DNA from: Candidatus Kaiserbacteria bacterium
GTDB lineage: Bacteria; Patescibacteriota; Minisyncoccia; Phycocordibacterales; UBA2100
Length of the DNA: 5,011 nt
Assembly: GCA_026985835.1 (NCBI GenBank)
Contig: JALSPS010000106.1
Coordinates: forward strand, 1 to 5,011
Direction of reading: 5' to 3'
Shown: positions 1 to 5,011 of the stretch, piece by piece
Position numbering within the stretch: position 1 is the stretch's first letter
How the letters are laid out: every line of letters begins with the position of its first letter
Translations under genes and position numbers: made by a program
Notes under the pieces: generated by a model
Databases searched by the model: none
The model's input: only the letters and a program-made list of their open reading frames with translations
Told to the model about the DNA's origin: nothing

Positions 1-2262
1 TCCTGCGGTTGATGTGTTTGGGGCCGGAGCTGTGTGGTATCCAAATCTGGTACCAAATTCTTTCATATCTGCAAGAAGTTTGCTCCATTGTTTGCCATAT
101 TTTGTATTTTTTTCAAACCATACAGAACCTCTTCCTAAAACCCTACCTTTTGAATACTCACTTCCGGGAAATAATTTATAATGTCCTCTTTCTTTTGCCA
201 GGTCCACACTTGCGCGATATGTATGATATGCATATCGCTCAAACAATTTATCAACTTCTGCGCGGGCTTTTTCAGAATCATAATGCAAATGATTTACAGC
301 CAAATACTCAGCCAATCCCAAATAACCGATACCAATGGAACGGTATTTCAAAGCTGTTTGCCTTGCCTCTTCTATAGGGTAGTAATTTAAAGAAATAACA
401 TTATCAAGAGCGCGTTCCATAACTGGAAATACTTTTTTCATAACATCATTTGTATTTACCTTTGCAACATTAATAGATGCCAAATTACATACAACCGTAT
501 CTCCTACTTCATAACTTATCTCAATGGTGCCATCCTCAAATTTCTCCTCAATAAATTTACTTGGACTGGTATTTTGACAAATTTCCGTACAAAGTTGAGT
601 GGAATATATATTACCCACATGAGAATTTGGATTCTTTTTATTAACTAAATCTCTAAAAAAGACATAGGGCATACCCGTCTCAACAACAACCTTGAGATAT
701 TTTACAAACAATTCCTTGGCGCGAACAACGCGTTTATTCTCAAGCTTTCTGCTTTTTTCCAACCGTTCATAAAATTCATCAAAATCTTTACCAAAATAAT
801 CTTGAAGTCTTTTACCATAAACTTTTTCTATTTCGTGTGGATCAAAAATAGTCCATTTTTCGTCTGCTTTTACGCGTCGCATAAATATATCCGGAATTGA
901 AACTGCAGGAAATATATCAAACGCTTTATTTCGTATATCTCCGGTTTCAGTTTGCAAATCCAAAAAATCAAAAATATCCAAATGCCACATATCAAGAGTT
1001 ACAGAAACCGCGCCGGCTCTAGCACCAAGTTGATTAACGGCGACCGCTGTGGCATTGATAACCTTTATCCATGGATTTACACCTCCGGCAACACCTTTCA
1101 CTCCACGAATAGAAGCGCCACGAGGTCTGATATTTCCCAAATACACACCAACTCCTCCTCCAAATTTTGATATTTGAGCTATATTCTCCACCGAGTGATA
1201 AATTGCGCGCAAATCATCCTCAACATTTAATTTAAAACAGCTGGATAATTGATGATAATTTGTACGAGCATTCAAAAGTGTAGGGGTGGGAAGTGAAATA
1301 TATTGACCAGAAATATATTTATATAATTCTATGGCATAATTTAGGCGCTTTTTTTCAGGCTCCGGAATAGCTAGGAATAAAGCGACAGACATATACATCT
1401 CTTGCGGTAACTCTCGCACGACACCGTTTGGATTGTTTAAATACCTGTTACCGAAAGAAAGAACGGTTGTATACTCATATTCATCATCAGTCTTCATACT
1501 CAGATGTTTACCGGCTTCCAAAATATCATTCTCGGAATAATACTTGTAAAAATCTTTGTAATAAAGACCTTCTTTGATATATGAATCAAAAAGATTTTTA
1601 TATGATTCCGGACTGTAAACTTCCTTAAAAGAAATTTTTCTGTTCCTCATTGCTTGAGTATAAAGTCCGCCTAAATAAAAACGTGCTGCAATATGTTGCC
1701 ATTTTATATTTGTTGTAGAAACAAGATCAATAGCTGTTTTAACGGAGAGTTTATTTATGTCCTCCGTTTTCATATCGGGAACTATATTTTTTTTGAACGC
1801 CTCTATGAAATCCGAAAATTTACATTCTCTGCGCATTCCCCTGCTTACAACATTAAATGTCCTTTCAAGTTTTCCTATATCAAATTTCTCTTTTTTGCCA
1901 TTTCTTTTAATTACATAGAGTTTTTTGTTTTCAAATTGTTTTACGAGCTTGTCATGTTCCTCTTTTCTCTTTTGTGCTCGTTCATTTCTATAAACTATAT
2001 AAAGCTTTGCGACTTCAAGATACCCTTCCTTCATCAAAGTATTTTCCACTATGTCTTGCACATGTTCAACAGTCGGAGTCCTATCCGTCCCCGCATACAC
2101 TTCATCAACCCTATCTAAGGTTTTCTCAGCGAGGCGTTCAATCTCATCATCATTAACATTTTCTTTATCATACGCTTCAAAAGCTTTCCTAATAGCATTG
2201 GCTATTTTCATTACATCAAAGATATCTAAACTGCCATCTCTTTTTATTATTTTCTCAACCAT
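1..2262 (-). CDS. nrdA: Class I ribonucleotide reductase large (alpha) subunit with tandem ATP-cones, 3' end beyond the window
   Basis: The product reduces ribonucleoside diphosphates to deoxyribonucleotides in the cytoplasm, with a radical-generating beta subunit (NrdB) not seen here. The frame is open for 754 codons from ATG at 2262 to the left edge. An in-frame TGA at 2290-2292 and an ATP-cone beginning at once (IIKRDGSLDIFD, residues 5-16) fix the start. Two ATP-cones, the usual overall-activity site, lie at about residues 3-95 and 115-205 (VIKRNGKKEKFD). The catalytic barrel follows: SSCF with C342 (first redox Cys), KFGGGVGV, RPRGASIRG, ETGMPYVFFRD, QLCTEI with C558 (thiyl radical Cys) and E560, VVCNLASIN with C592 (second redox Cys), IGIGYLGLAEYL, and the phosphate loop APAPNTSTAG at the edge. 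About 150-190 C-terminal residues, including the radical-transfer tyrosines, should lie outside. Residue 556 is Gln where Asn usually precedes LC. There is no Shine-Dalgarno sequence. Class I is inferred from LCTEI/CNLAS; class II enzymes have NPCGE. Confidence 0.95.
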   Translation of the reverse strand, partial: MVEKIIKRDGSLDIFDVMKIANAIRKAFEAYDKENVNDDEIERLAEKTLDRVDEVYAGTDRTPTVEHVQDIVENTLMKEGYLEVAKLYIVYRNERAQKRKEEHDKLVKQFENKKLYVIKRNGKKEKFDIGKLERTFNVVSRGMRRECKFSDFIEAFKKNIVPDMKTEDINKLSVKTAIDLVSTTNIKWQHIAARFYLGGLYTQAMRNRKISFKEVYSPESYKNLFDSYIKEGLYYKDFYKYYSENDILEAGKHLSMKTDDEYEYTTVLSFGNRYLNNPNGVVRELPQEMYMSVALFLAIPEPEKKRLNYAIELYKYISGQYISLPTPTLLNARTNYHQLSSCFKLNVEDDLRAIYHSVENIAQISKFGGGVGVYLGNIRPRGASIRGVKGVAGGVNPWIKVINATAVAVNQLGARAGAVSVTLDMWHLDIFDFLDLQTETGDIRNKAFDIFPAVSIPDIFMRRVKADEKWTIFDPHEIEKVYGKRLQDYFGKDFDEFYERLEKSRKLENKRVVRAKELFVKYLKVVVETGMPYVFFRDLVNKKNPNSHVGNIYSTQLCTEICQNTSPSKFIEEKFEDGTIEISYEVGDTVVCNLASINVAKVNTNDVMKKVFPVMERALDNVISLNYYPIEEARQTALKYRSIGIGYLGLAEYLAVNHLHYDSEKARAEVDKLFERYAYHTYRASVDLAKERGHYKLFPGSEYSKGRVLGRGSVWFEKNTKYGKQWSKLLADMKEFGTRFGYHTAPAPNTSTAG

Positions 2263-2283
2263 ATAAATTTTTATAAGGTTTTT

Positions 2284-2315
2284 CGCAAGTCAGCGCACTC
2301 AACAGAACTCTTGCG
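2284..2315 (-). other. Possible hairpin in the nrdA leader
   Basis: A 6-bp perfect inverted repeat (CGCAAG / CTTGCG) encloses a 20-base loop, inside the roughly 80-base leader between the predicted nrdA promoter and its ATG. No known riboswitch is recognised. A repeat of this length can occur by chance, so this is only a note that the GC-richer part of the leader may fold. Confidence 0.25.
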
Positions 2316-2348
2316 TTAAACCGGGACTAATAATCTTTCTTGAATCTT

Positions 2349-2357
2349 AGTATAACA
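2349..2357 (-). promoter_or_regulatory. Candidate extended -10 promoter of nrdA
   Basis: On the minus strand TGTTATACT forms an extended -10 element (TGn plus TATACT, five of six matches to TATAAT). The base positions 16-18 upstream give no good -35 hexamer, which is tolerable for an extended -10 promoter. Transcription would start near 2342 and leave a leader of about 80 bases. The same TATACT hexamer stands upstream of the tRNA-Ile gene in this window. The gap contains no convincing terminator after the upstream gene, so read-through into nrdA is also possible. Confidence 0.5.
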
Positions 2358-2368
2358 TATCCGGAAAG

Positions 2369-2380
2369 CACAATTTTGTG
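2369..2380. repeat. Short inverted repeat CACAA-tt-TTGTG near the nrdA promoter
   Basis: Perfect 5-base arms flank a 2-base centre in the region where a -35 element would lie, and the right arm overlaps the DnaA box. It could be an operator. It is two bases shorter in the centre than the NrdR box (CAC-W-ATATAT-W-GTG type) and is not called one. Confidence 0.3.
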
Positions 2381-2387
2381 TGGATAA
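2379..2387 (-). promoter_or_regulatory. Perfect DnaA box (TTATCCACA) upstream of nrdA
   Basis: The minus strand reads TTATCCACA, identical to the strongest DnaA-box consensus. It ends about 21 bases upstream of the TGTTATACT extended -10 element, beside the position a -35 element would take. In E. coli, DnaA binds boxes in the nrdAB promoter and links dNTP supply to replication initiation, so the place is sensible. Only one perfect box is present, so an origin is not suggested. Binding is inferred from sequence only. Confidence 0.55.
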
Positions 2388-2459
2388 GTTATTTCAAAAT
2401 GAATTTTAAAGCTAGTCTAGAACCGATTTGTTGAAAACAAAAGAAATAATGGCGATAAA

Positions 2460-2735
2460 TTATTTCGTTTTTGTAACTTCATCAAGTGTGATATTTTTTA
2501 TAAAATCAGGACTGATAAATTGCGTAATAAAAAGGTACAAAATTCCGGCAACGATTGTTGAACCTATCACAAAACCAAGCCCTTGTAATATACCTCTCAT
2601 AAGAGCATATCTAAAAGAAAGCCTGGTTTTTATTACATCTTCTATGTTTTCAAGAGCAACAACCAAATTTTCGATTCTATGTCTTAAATTATTTGGCTCT
2701 AATTTAGAGTCCTCATCTTTATTTAAATTTTCCAT
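2460..2735 (-). CDS. Small single-pass membrane protein, DUF5665-like
   Basis: A 91-residue protein of unknown function. Residues 1-20 are hydrophilic and charged, residues 20-40 look like an amphipathic helix (IENLVVALENIEDVIKTRLS), and residues 49-72 form one clear membrane segment (ILQGLGFVIGSTIVAGILYLF), preceded by Arg42 and Arg47. The pattern of a positively charged turn followed by RGxxxGLGFxIGST recalls the DUF5665 family of small membrane proteins; this assignment is from memory of the pattern, not a search. The ATG at 2735 is fixed by a TGA at 2748-2750 in the same frame. The leader is AT-rich without a Shine-Dalgarno sequence. It follows the nucleotidyltransferase-like gene by 27 bases on the same strand, so the two are probably co-transcribed, although no functional link is evident. 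Confidence 0.8.
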   Translation of the reverse strand: MENLNKDEDSKLEPNNLRHRIENLVVALENIEDVIKTRLSFRYALMRGILQGLGFVIGSTIVAGILYLFITQFISPDFIKNITLDEVTKTK

Positions 2736-2762
2736 AATAAAACTATATCAAAATTAAAAAAA

Positions 2763-3152
2763 TTATCTATGATTACCTAAATATGTTTCTGAAAGTTTTA
2801 TGTCTAATTTATCTTTTTCTCTATTCATTTTCTTTTTCCATAACAAAAAGTATTTCAATTTCACAAAAGGCAAATCATCAATAAATTCTGCATCTTTTAT
2901 TAAAATTGTTTTTTCTACTCCAAAATCAATCCAGGTATTAAAAATTTCCAGATTTCCAATTTTTAATGAAGGAGGGTTATTATGAAAATGAGTTGAAAAT
3001 TTGATTAATAATTTTTGCCAAAGCTCATCGCTAACCAATATGTCCAAATCATTATTCTCTCTCAAATTACGAATGGCCAGTGGAGCGCTACCGAATAAAA
3101 CATAGTGTTCAGTTGGCAAATTCAATTTTTTAAGTTCATTTATAAACTTCAT
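2763..3152 (-). CDS. Nucleotidyltransferase-fold protein, minimal (MNT-like)
   Basis: A 129-residue soluble protein with the signature of the polymerase-beta-type nucleotidyltransferase superfamily. A beta strand leads into G21-S22 (YVLFGSAPLAIRN), followed by the metal-binding pair D35 and D37 (NNDLDILV). The third carboxylate is probably E69 in NLEIFNTW; D76 is the alternative. The tail, KKKMNREKDKLDIKL (residues 106-120), matches the basic K-x-R-x-KD-x-x-D helix common in small predicted nucleotidyltransferases. Substrate is unknown: relatives include toxin-antitoxin MNT proteins, AbiEii-type enzymes and antibiotic nucleotidyltransferases. No HEPN partner is seen next to it. The ATG at 3152 is the only reasonable start because TAA stands at 3159-3161 in frame. 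It begins only 14 bases after the tRNA-Ile CCA end, so its mRNA is probably released by tRNA 3' processing and would have a very short leader lacking a Shine-Dalgarno sequence. Confidence 0.8.
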   Translation of the reverse strand: MKFINELKKLNLPTEHYVLFGSAPLAIRNLRENNDLDILVSDELWQKLLIKFSTHFHNNPPSLKIGNLEIFNTWIDFGVEKTILIKDAEFIDDLPFVKLKYFLLWKKKMNREKDKLDIKLSETYLGNHR

Positions 3153-3166
3153 AGGTATTTAAATTC

Positions 3167-3243
3167 TGGTGCGCGATCCAGGAATTGAACCTGGGACCTC
3201 ACGATTATCAGTCGTGCGCTCTAACCATCTGAGCTAATCGCGC
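3167..3243 (-). tRNA. tRNA-Ile (anticodon GAU), CCA encoded
   Basis: The minus strand folds as a full cloverleaf. The 7-bp acceptor stem is GCGCGAT/ATCGCGC, the D stem GCTC/GAGC, the anticodon stem CACGA/TCGTG with loop CTGATAA (anticodon GAT), and the T stem CCAGG/CCTGG with loop TTCAATT. The discriminator base A and the CCA tail are encoded (3167-3170). This isoacceptor normally sits in the 16S-23S spacer of bacterial rRNA operons. Here it lies downstream of 16S but behind a terminator and its own promoter, and is followed by a protein gene instead of 23S. Confidence 0.97.
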
Positions 3244-3262
3244 ATATATTCGCTCTCGGCGT

Positions 3263-3290
3263 AGTATATCAAAAATAAATCTCATTTCCA
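3263..3290 (-). promoter_or_regulatory. Candidate promoter of tRNA-Ile and the downstream small genes
   Basis: On the minus strand TGGAAA (3285-3290, four of six to TTGACA) and TATACT (3263-3268, five of six to TATAAT) are separated by 16 bases. Transcription would start near 3256, about 13 bases before the tRNA 5' end. It lies directly after the 16S terminator, which makes an independent start necessary for the tRNA unit. Confidence 0.6.
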
Positions 3291-3295
3291 GTTTA

Positions 3296-3327
3296 AAAAT
3301 AAAAACCCGAGAGAATCTCGGGTTTTT
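3296..3327 (-). terminator. Intrinsic terminator closing the 16S rRNA transcript
   Basis: A 7-bp GC-rich stem (CCCGAGA 3306-3312, TCTCGGG 3316-3322) with a 3-base loop is flanked by A/T runs on both sides. Read on the minus strand, the stem is followed by TTTTTATTTTT, a classical rho-independent terminator. The plus-strand reading also has a T run, so it could act in both directions, but no plus-strand gene is seen. It lies about 155 bases beyond the mature 16S end. Confidence 0.9.
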
Positions 3328-3478
3328 ATTTAAGGAAATATACTCTTTTGTCTTGCTCATCTACTTTTGTCTTTCCAAAATGTCATGCGTAGCGAAGGGA
3401 ATCAACGCAATTACCCTCTCGTAAAGAACGAGAATCGCCCATAAGTTAAGCATGCGTACGCAATGCTCAACAGTTCCA
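3328..3478 (-). other. 16S rRNA 3' trailer with three hairpins and a possible processing-stem arm
   Basis: No gene is seen in these 151 bases. Three inverted repeats are present: about 3445-3471 (GTT-AAGCATGCG paired with CGC-A-ATGCT-C-AAC, two bulges), 3417-3433 (TCTCGT/ACGAGA, 5-base loop) and 3386-3409 (TGCGT/ACGCA, long loop). Bases 3364-3376 can pair with the 16S leader at 4956-4969 (7 bp, one bulge, then 5 of 6 bp), a plausible but weak pre-16S processing stem. Whether the hairpins only serve rRNA maturation or mark a separate small RNA cannot be decided. Confidence 0.45.
3345..3373. repeat. Two direct copies of CTTTTGTCTT in the 16S trailer
   Basis: Identical 10-base copies lie at 3345-3354 and 3364-3373, with starts 19 bases apart. 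The second copy is the arm proposed to pair with the 16S leader, so the first may be an alternative partner. The run is pyrimidine-rich, so chance is possible. Confidence 0.4.
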
Positions 3479-4950
3479 ATCGGAATAAATCCACGACCAC
3501 CTTCCGGTAGCCGTACCTTGTTACGACTTATACCTTGTCACTGAGTTTACCTTAGGCCGCCATGAAGACGGACTTTGGGTACTCCCAGCTCCCTTGTATT
3601 GACGGGCGGTGAGTACAAGGCTCGAGAACGTATTCACGGCCACGTGCTGATTGGCCATTACTAGCGATTCCGGCTTCATGAGGTCGAGTTGCAGACCTCA
3701 ATCCGAACTGGGGCCACTTTTAGGGATTTGCTCCGCGTTACCGCATTGCGCCCCTCTGTGGTGACCATTGTAGCGTGTGTGCAGCCCAGGACGTCAAAGG
3801 GACATGCTGACTTGGCGTCATCCTCACCTTCCTCCCCCGTGAGGGGGCAGTCTTGCCTGACACTTGTAACAGACAACGAGGGTTGCGTTCGTTACCCCAC
3901 TTAAGGGAACATTTCAAAACACGAACTGACGACAGCCATGCATCACCTGCCTAACACCCTCGAAGGAAACTTGATTTCTCAAGTCGTGCAGTTAGGTTTC
4001 AAGTCCTGGTAAGGTTTTTCGCTTATCTACGAATTAAGCCACGCGCTCCACCGCTTGTGCGAGCCCCCGTCTATTCCTTTGAGTTTTAAGCTTGCGCTCG
4101 TACTACCCAGGCGCCTCGCTTAACGCGTTAGCTTCGCCTCTGGAAGGGTCGATGCTCCCAAAAGCTAGCGAGGATCGTTTAGGGCGTGGACTAACGGGGT
4201 ATCTAATCCCGGTCGCTACCCACGCTTTCGTGCTTCAGTGTCAGGAATGCGCCAGTCTGCTGCTTTCGCTTTCGGCGTTCCCCATAATATCAACGGATTC
4301 CACCCCTACACTATGAGTTCCACAGACCTCTCACACCCTCTAGTTATGCCGTTTCGCAAGCGAGTCCGAAGTTAAGCTTCGGTATTTGACTTGCGACTAA
4401 CATAACCACCTAGACACCCTTTACGCCCAGTGAATCCGGGTAACACTCGAGGCTCACGTATTACCGCTCCTGCTGGCACGTGATTAGGAGCCCCTTATTC
4501 ATAGGGTAACGTCAATAAACTTCCTCCCCTATAAAAGGTGTTTACGCACCGAAGTGCTTCATCCACCACGCGGCGTCGCTCCGTCACCCTTGCGGGCATT
4601 GCGGAAGATTCTCGACTGCAGCCTCCCGTAGGAGTTTGGGCCGTGTCTCAGTCCCAATGGTGGGGGTCAGGCTCTCACCTCCCCTAAGCGTCTTAGCCTT
4701 GGTAGTCCATTACACTACCAACTAGCTGATACTACGCAGGCCACTCCTCAAGCGCCGGAGCTTTACTAAGCAAGTTAAAAACCGCTTAGACTATTGGGAA
4801 TTATTCCGGATTTCTCCGGGTTATGCCCAACTTGAGGGTATGTTCCTACGTGTTACTACCCCGTTCGCCGTGGGTCTAAACCCACACGACTTGCATGCCT
4901 TATCCACGCCGCCAGCGTTCACCCTGAGCTAGGATCAAACTCTGATTAAA
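3479..4950 (-). rRNA. rrs: 16S ribosomal RNA, complete, CPR-like, atypical 3' tail
   Basis: The minus strand carries the conserved 16S landmarks in order: GAGUUUGAUCC (box at 4942), ACUCCUACGGGAGG (about 4622-4635), GUGCCAGCAGGAGCGGUAAU (about 4460-4479), AUUAGAUACCCCGUUAGUCC (4188-4207), AAACUCAAAGGAAUAGACGG (4067-4086), the GCAUGGCUGUCG block (near 3940), GUACUCACCGCCCGUC (3601-3616) and AAGUCGUAACAAGGUA (about 3515-3530). Length is about 1,470 bases and no intron is apparent. Ends are estimated by alignment to E. coli positions 1 and 1542. Helix 45 (3493-3514) is a perfect 9-bp stem, with G-U pairs, around a GGAA loop, but the following tail lacks CCUCC. Departures at 21, 353, 505-507, 525-526, 800, 921 and 1396 (E. 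coli numbering) resemble those of Patescibacteria. No 23S follows. Confidence 0.97.
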
Positions 4951-5011
4951 GATGTGGACAGAACAAAAGAATCTACAAATTCGTTCTGAATCTATGTTTG
5001 GAAGTTTGTTA
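4951..5011 (-). other. 16S rRNA 5' leader, partial, with a hairpin
   Basis: The leader upstream of mature 16S contains an inverted repeat: CAGAAC (4959-4964) and GAAT (4969-4972) pair with ATTC (4979-4982) and GTTCTG (4983-4988), a 10-bp stem with a 4-base bulge and a 6-base loop. One arm overlaps the segment that could pair with the trailer, so the two structures are alternatives. The rRNA promoter must lie beyond the right edge. Confidence 0.5.

Noticed and set aside
9..377. Plus-strand open frame of 122 codons, with a second at 181-390
   Set aside because: Both are antisense to the conserved C-terminal part of nrdA and show no domain of their own.
1693..2118. Plus-strand open frame of 141 codons
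   Set aside because: It lies wholly opposite the nrdA frame, whose motifs are unmistakable, and its translation is rich in Phe, Ile and Tyr as expected from an antisense AT-rich shadow.
1..2262. UGA-recoded genetic code (as in Gracilibacteria/SR1)
   Set aside because: All 754 nrdA codons were read and none is UGA; the two small genes also close and read normally under the standard code.
2369..2382. NrdR box
   Set aside because: The inverted repeat lacks the ATATAT centre and is two bases short of the NrdR consensus spacing.
2427..2441. Terminator after the small membrane protein gene (TTTGTT/AACAAA hairpin)
   Set aside because: The stem is almost all A/T with no following T run of use, so it would be weak at best.
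2428..2757. Plus-strand open frame of 109 codons
   Set aside because: Antisense to the small membrane protein gene, which has a cleaner membrane-protein layout and fits the strand of all neighbours.
3676..4316. Open frames on both strands (3676-3876, 3689-3904, 4092-4316)
   Set aside because: All lie inside the 16S rRNA gene and are not coding.
4903..4911. Second DnaA-like box (TTATCCACG)
   Set aside because: It is one base off consensus and is part of the 16S coding sequence, so a chance match.
3479..4950. Intron or large insertion in the 16S gene, common in CPR
   Set aside because: Conserved blocks are spaced normally and total length is about 1,470 bases.
1..5011. CRISPR array, insertion sequence or phage element
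   Set aside because: No regularly spaced repeats, transposase motifs or terminal inverted repeats were found.

Overview
The window reads as a chromosomal fragment of a Patescibacteria (CPR) bacterium, probably of Parcubacteria type. The main support is the 16S rRNA gene. It carries a set of changes at near-universal sites: GAAUAGACGG at the 926 region, UAGAUACCCCGUUAG at the 790 region, CAGGAGCGG in the 530 loop and GAUCCUAGCUCAG at the 5' end. The protein genes are AT-rich, densely packed and have no Shine-Dalgarno sequences. No UGA codon appears in 754 codons of the main open frame, so the recoded (UGA = Gly) Gracilibacteria/SR1 lineages are unlikely. The lineage call is inference; no database was searched.

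Every supported gene is on the minus strand, so transcription runs from the high to the low coordinate. From right to left the window holds: a 16S leader fragment (4951-5011); a complete 16S rRNA gene (about 3479-4950); a structured trailer ending in a strong intrinsic terminator (about 3296-3478); a separate promoter; tRNA-Ile(GAU) with encoded CCA (3167-3243); a small nucleotidyltransferase-fold protein (2763-3152); a small single-pass membrane protein (2460-2735); an intergenic region with a candidate extended -10 promoter and a perfect DnaA box (2263-2459); and the first 754 codons of a class I ribonucleotide reductase large subunit with two tandem ATP-cone domains, which runs off the left edge (1-2262).

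The 16S gene is not followed by 23S. A terminator closes the 16S transcript, and tRNA-Ile, normally found in the 16S-23S spacer, starts its own unit that probably continues into the two small protein genes. The rRNA operon therefore looks split.

The most unusual observation is the 3' tail of the 16S rRNA. Helix 45 and its GGAA loop are intact, but the tail after it reads GGAUUUAUUCCG where GGAUCACCUCCU is expected, so the canonical anti-Shine-Dalgarno core is absent. The three protein genes here all start at AUG behind AU-rich leaders with no GGAGG-like sequence, which fits SD-independent initiation. Two coordinated changes in the rRNA core (505-507/524-526 pseudoknot and 921/1396 pair) are base-pair preserving, which argues for a functional rRNA rather than a degraded or misassembled one.
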